From Pyrodictiaceae archaeon (GTDB lineage: Archaea > Thermoproteota > Thermoprotei_A > Sulfolobales > Pyrodictiaceae): a stretch of 7,123 bases of DNA. Below are positions 5,436-7,123 of this stretch, piece by piece; the first letter of the stretch is position 1, and every line of letters begins with the position of its first letter. The notes under the pieces are model-generated. The model had not been told where the DNA came from. It saw nothing but the letters and a program-made list of their open reading frames with translations, and did no database searches. Position numbers and translations under genes: made by a program. The stretch is from NCBI GenBank assembly GCA_027033675.1, contig JALVKZ010000306.1, forward strand, positions 1 to 7,123. The letters run 5' to 3'.

Positions 5436-5520
5436 CTCCATCTAAGCGTGGAACCCCGGTCCCCTGCAACGCGACCCCGTGTCCCGGGGCTAGATGGGCA
5501 GGGGGCGGGTCACTCCCGGC
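5436..5520 (+). ncRNA. Candidate structured RNA, GC-rich, possible pseudoknot or switch
   Basis: This segment is about 70% G+C by hand count, well above its flanks, and contains no ORF. Helices are A: CCATCTA 5438-5444 with TAGATGG 5491-5497; B: CCCCGG 5454-5459 with CCGGGG 5484-5489; D: ACGCG 5469-5473 with CGTGT 5478-5482; and C: CCCCTGC 5461-5467 with GCAGGGG 5498-5504. A, B and D nest, whereas C crosses A and B and so is either a pseudoknot or an alternative fold. A short hairpin, CGGG/CCCG (5506-5518), follows. Helix D uses a G-U pair that would be a C-A mismatch on the other strand, which favours a plus-strand RNA. No family I know fits (tRNA, SRP, RNase P, box C/D, H/ACA were considered). 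It may be an XPD 3' UTR element or an independent RNA; no strong promoter of its own is visible. Confidence 0.35.
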
Positions 5521-5568
5521 CGTCCTTCTTCATTACATCTTGTCCTCCGAGGGAGATGAACGGGGCTA

Positions 5569-5575
5569 TTAAATA
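5569..5575 (+). promoter_or_regulatory. Box A for the 57-residue protein gene
   Basis: TTAAATA in an otherwise GC-rich stretch lies about 52 nt upstream of the ATG at 5624. Initiation near 5599 leaves a leader of about 25 nt that contains the ribosome binding site. The reverse strand here reads TATTTAATA, so the element could also work leftward. Confidence 0.55.
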
Positions 5576-5608
5576 CTGGTAGGCCTGAGCTAGTCCTTGT
5601 CCTGGGAG

Positions 5609-5615
5609 GGAGGTG
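5609..5615 (+). promoter_or_regulatory. Ribosome binding site for the 57-residue protein
   Basis: GGAGGTG lies eight nt before ATG 5624. It supports that ATG over an upstream in-frame TTG at 5597, which would place the site inside the coding region. Confidence 0.75.
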
Positions 5616-5623
5616 GCTCCTGC

Positions 5624-5797
5624 ATGAGCCTCGAAGAACTAGGCAAGATAGCAAGCAAGTACCTAGACCAGCTCGACGAGGAGTATAAGAGAGTGGTTGA
5701 GAGCGAGCTAGAGACCTACGCTAAGGAGCTAATAAATAAGCGCATAGAGTCCCTTGAGCCCCTTCGGAGAAAGATAACTGGGCTCTTTAGGGCCTAG
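5624..5797 (+). CDS. Small helical protein of unknown function (57 aa)
   Basis: I do not recognise this protein. It is 57 residues, highly charged, with no cysteines and no membrane segment. Residues 3-55 are predicted by eye to be almost entirely helical, with heptad-like spacing of Leu, Ile, Tyr and Val in blocks such as LGKIASKYLDQLDEEYKRVV and ELETYAKELINKRIESLEPL. That suggests a coiled coil or helical hairpin, perhaps a subunit of a larger complex; this is inference. Evidence that it is a gene is good: a box A at 5569-5575, a strong ribosome binding site, an ATG, and a stop placed exactly against the convergent gene. The two stop codons share CTAG at 5794-5797. Confidence 0.75.
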   Translation: MSLEELGKIASKYLDQLDEEYKRVVESELETYAKELINKRIESLEPLRRKITGLFRA

Positions 5798-6897
5798 GCT
5801 TGTTCTAGCGCTTCTTTTACTATCTCTTCCTCCGCTGGATAGGCGTGCATGTTTCTGAGGGGTACGTAGACTTCTAGCTCCGAGCCTATTGGTGGTTCTT
5901 TCTCATCACTTGGGAGGTCTAATAGTATATCCTTCTCGAGCCCTGGGATAGCTAGGCGCACCTCTATGAATGAGCCTATGTACATCGATACCGATACCGT
6001 TCCGCGAAGTATTGTGTAGTCACTTGAGCTGTGGGGCTGCCTCGTTGTCGCGCCCTCTGCCTTTATTACCAGTGCTGCTGTATCTCCTTTGCCTAGGCCG
6101 TGGTTAATTGCCTTGATTTGTATCTCGCCTAGCTGTATCACTGCTGTTCGATTCTCGGTGTCAACTACTTTTCCTAATACTAGCGTCGTTCTCCCAAGGA
6201 ACATGGCTGTGAAGAGTTTCGAGGGATTGCTATAGAGTTGCTCCGGGCTGCCTACCTCCTCAACTATACCATTCCTCATAACCGCTATGCGATCCGCGAG
6301 ACTCATTGCCTCCTCCTGGTCATGCGTCACGTATATCATTGTTATGCCGAGTTTTCTTTGGAGCTTGCGGAGCTCGCCTCTTAGACGCAGCCTTAGCTTT
6401 GCATCAAGGTTGCTAAGGGGCTCGTCGAGCAAGAGGACACGGGGCTGCACGACAAGGGCTCGGGCGAGAGCTACTCTCTGTTGTTGTCCGCCGCTGAGCT
6501 GGCCTGGATAGCGCTTCTCCATTCCACGGAGGCCTAGAAGGTCCAGTACCCATTTCACTCGCTTATCTATCTCTTCGCGCGGGAGCTTGCGAAGCCGGAG
6601 ACCAAAGGCTATGTTCTCATAGACAGTCATGTGAGGCCATAGTGCCCAGTTCTGGAAAACCATGACCGTGCCGCGCTTATCCGGCGGTAGCTCAGTTACG
6701 TCACGTCCCTCGAAAATAACTCTACCTGAATCTGGTACCTCAAAACCAGCTATGATTCGGAGAAGTGTTGTCTTGCCACACCCACTCGGCCCTAGTATAG
6801 CAAATAATTCGCCCTTCTCTATGGATAGAGATACTCCTCGTAACGCGACTGTTTTGCCAAAGCGCTTAACCACGTCCTCTATCTGGATGAAGCTCAA
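5794..6897 (-). CDS. ABC transporter ATP-binding protein with TOBE domain (Fe3+/polyamine/thiamine-type importer)
   Basis: The 367-residue ATPase powers a binding-protein-dependent importer. Visible motifs are Walker A GPSGCGKT (36-43), Q-loop Gln82 within FQNWALWPHMTV, signature LSGGQQQR (134-141), Walker B LLLDEP (155-160), D-loop SNLD (162-165) and the H-loop His192. Residues from about 236 to 350 form the C-terminal regulatory TOBE-type beta domain, as in PotA, FbpC and MalK relatives. The motif style fits the iron(III)/spermidine/putrescine/thiamine group, but the substrate cannot be read from the ATPase. The TTG start is supported by GGGGTGA (plus 6905-6911) seven nt upstream. It lies 27 nt downstream of the permease gene in the same operon. 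The substrate-binding protein is expected beyond the right edge. It should act on the cytoplasmic face of the membrane. Confidence 0.95.
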   Translation of the reverse strand: MSFIQIEDVVKRFGKTVALRGVSLSIEKGELFAILGPSGCGKTTLLRIIAGFEVPDSGRVIFEGRDVTELPPDKRGTVMVFQNWALWPHMTVYENIAFGLRLRKLPREEIDKRVKWVLDLLGLRGMEKRYPGQLSGGQQQRVALARALVVQPRVLLLDEPLSNLDAKLRLRLRGELRKLQRKLGITMIYVTHDQEEAMSLADRIAVMRNGIVEEVGSPEQLYSNPSKLFTAMFLGRTTLVLGKVVDTENRTAVIQLGEIQIKAINHGLGKGDTAALVIKAEGATTRQPHSSSDYTILRGTVSVSMYIGSFIEVRLAIPGLEKDILLDLPSDEKEPPIGSELEVYVPLRNMHAYPAEEEIVKEALEQA

Positions 6898-6904
6898 GCC
6901 CGAG

Positions 6905-6911
6905 TCACCCC
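6905..6911 (-). promoter_or_regulatory. Ribosome binding site of the ABC ATPase, fixing the TTG start
   Basis: The minus strand reads GGGGTGA seven nt before the TTG at 6897. It lies in the 27-nt gap after the permease stop and supports separate translation initiation of the ATPase within the operon. Confidence 0.65.
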
Positions 6912-6924
6912 ACGCATTAAGGGC

Positions 6925-7123
6925 TTAAAGGGTTATGAGGGCTTGTCCCCTCCTCGCGAGGCGAGATGCTATAGCTATCACCGCAACCTCCGTCACCATT
7001 AGTAGCGCTGCTAGCGCCGCTGCTCTTGCTTGTGGCTGTGTACCGCCAGTGACTGATGGCAGTGTGAATATCTCTGCTATGGCATAGGTTATTGGTGCTG
7101 CGTGCGTGCTCGGATTAGCTATT
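6925..7123 (-). CDS. ABC transporter permease, C-terminal end (partial)
   Basis: A minus-strand frame is open from the right edge (first whole codon at 7122) to a TAA at 6927-6925, giving 65 residues. It reads NPSTHAAPITYAIAEIF, then a turn, and then ARAAALAALLMVTEVAVIAIASRLARRGQ. The last block is one clear transmembrane helix followed by a positively charged cytoplasmic tail. This is the usual ending of inner-membrane permeases of the iron/thiamine/sulfate importer group. The ATPase starts 27 nt downstream, so the pair forms one transporter operon. The amino-terminal part is outside the window, so I cannot tell whether it is a single or a fused double permease. Confidence 0.85.
   Translation of the reverse strand, partial: IANPSTHAAPITYAIAEIFTLPSVTGGTQPQARAAALAALLMVTEVAVIAIASRLARRGQALITL

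Noticed and set aside
5436..5520. Known RNA: tRNA fragment, SRP RNA, RNase P RNA, twister or HDV-like ribozyme, H/ACA guide
   Set aside because: There is no T-loop motif, no SRP or RNase P core motifs, no P4 plus catalytic-C linker for HDV, no conserved twister loop partners despite a CTAA after the first strand, and no ANA box at the right distance from the stem.
5553..5588. Box C/D guide RNA (GAGATGA ... CTGA)
   Set aside because: Box C has a mismatch, no C'/D' pair is visible, there are no terminal stems, and the interval contains the box A of the next gene.
6662..6928. Plus-strand open frame opposite the ABC ATPase
   Set aside because: It is antisense to the Walker A region and its translation is Ser/Pro/Arg-rich with no family signal.

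Overview
This window looks like a stretch of a hyperthermophilic crenarchaeal (Thermoproteota) chromosome, most like the Desulfurococcales/Pyrodictiaceae. That placement is inference from gene families and signals, not from a database match. Supporting signs are archaeal box A (TATA-like) elements 25-50 nt upstream of starts, GGAGGTGA-type ribosome binding sites, frequent GTG/TTG starts, AGG/AGA-rich arginine codons, an archaeal XPD helicase with four iron-sulfur cysteines, a DUF357-cytidylyltransferase fusion, and a tRNA gene with an encoded CCA. I see no insertion sequence, CRISPR array, integrase or phage gene. This is mostly core-genome housekeeping DNA.

Layout. The left edge may hold the first codons of a minus-strand gene (weak). 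Next comes tRNA-Thr(UGU) on the minus strand (126-201), with a T-rich terminator and an unusual 5' leader. A divergent promoter region leads to a plus-strand CxxCxxCC (YkgJ-type) cysteine-cluster protein (341-964) and a DUF357/nucleotidyltransferase fusion that resembles FAD synthetase (1032-1787). Convergent to these, 14 bp away, is a DUF1028 Ntn-hydrolase-like gene (1802-2428, minus), probably translated from a leaderless TTG. A small crenarchaeal protein (2560-2766, minus) and a nicotinamidase-family gene (2920-3573, plus) are divergently transcribed from a compact two-promoter region. The nicotinamidase overlaps the GTG start of the XPD helicase (3549-5396) by 25 nt, so the two are likely co-translated.

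After XPD lies a 227-nt non-coding interval (5397-5623). It holds a hairpin directly after the stop codon and then a very GC-rich segment (5436-5520) with several mutually compatible or competing helices. This is the best candidate in the window for something undescribed. The interval ends with a clear box A and Shine-Dalgarno for a 57-residue helical protein (5624-5797). Its stop codon shares a CTAG with the stop of the convergent ABC transporter ATPase (5794-6897, minus). The ATPase is preceded, 27 nt upstream in the same operon, by the C-terminus of an ABC permease that runs off the right edge.

Functionally the genes cover translation (tRNA), cofactor metabolism (FAD synthetase-like, nicotinamidase), DNA repair/helicase work (XPD) and solute import (ABC transporter), with three proteins of unknown role. 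No single multi-gene pathway links them. The nicotinamidase-XPD overlap and the permease-ATPase pair are the only clear operons.
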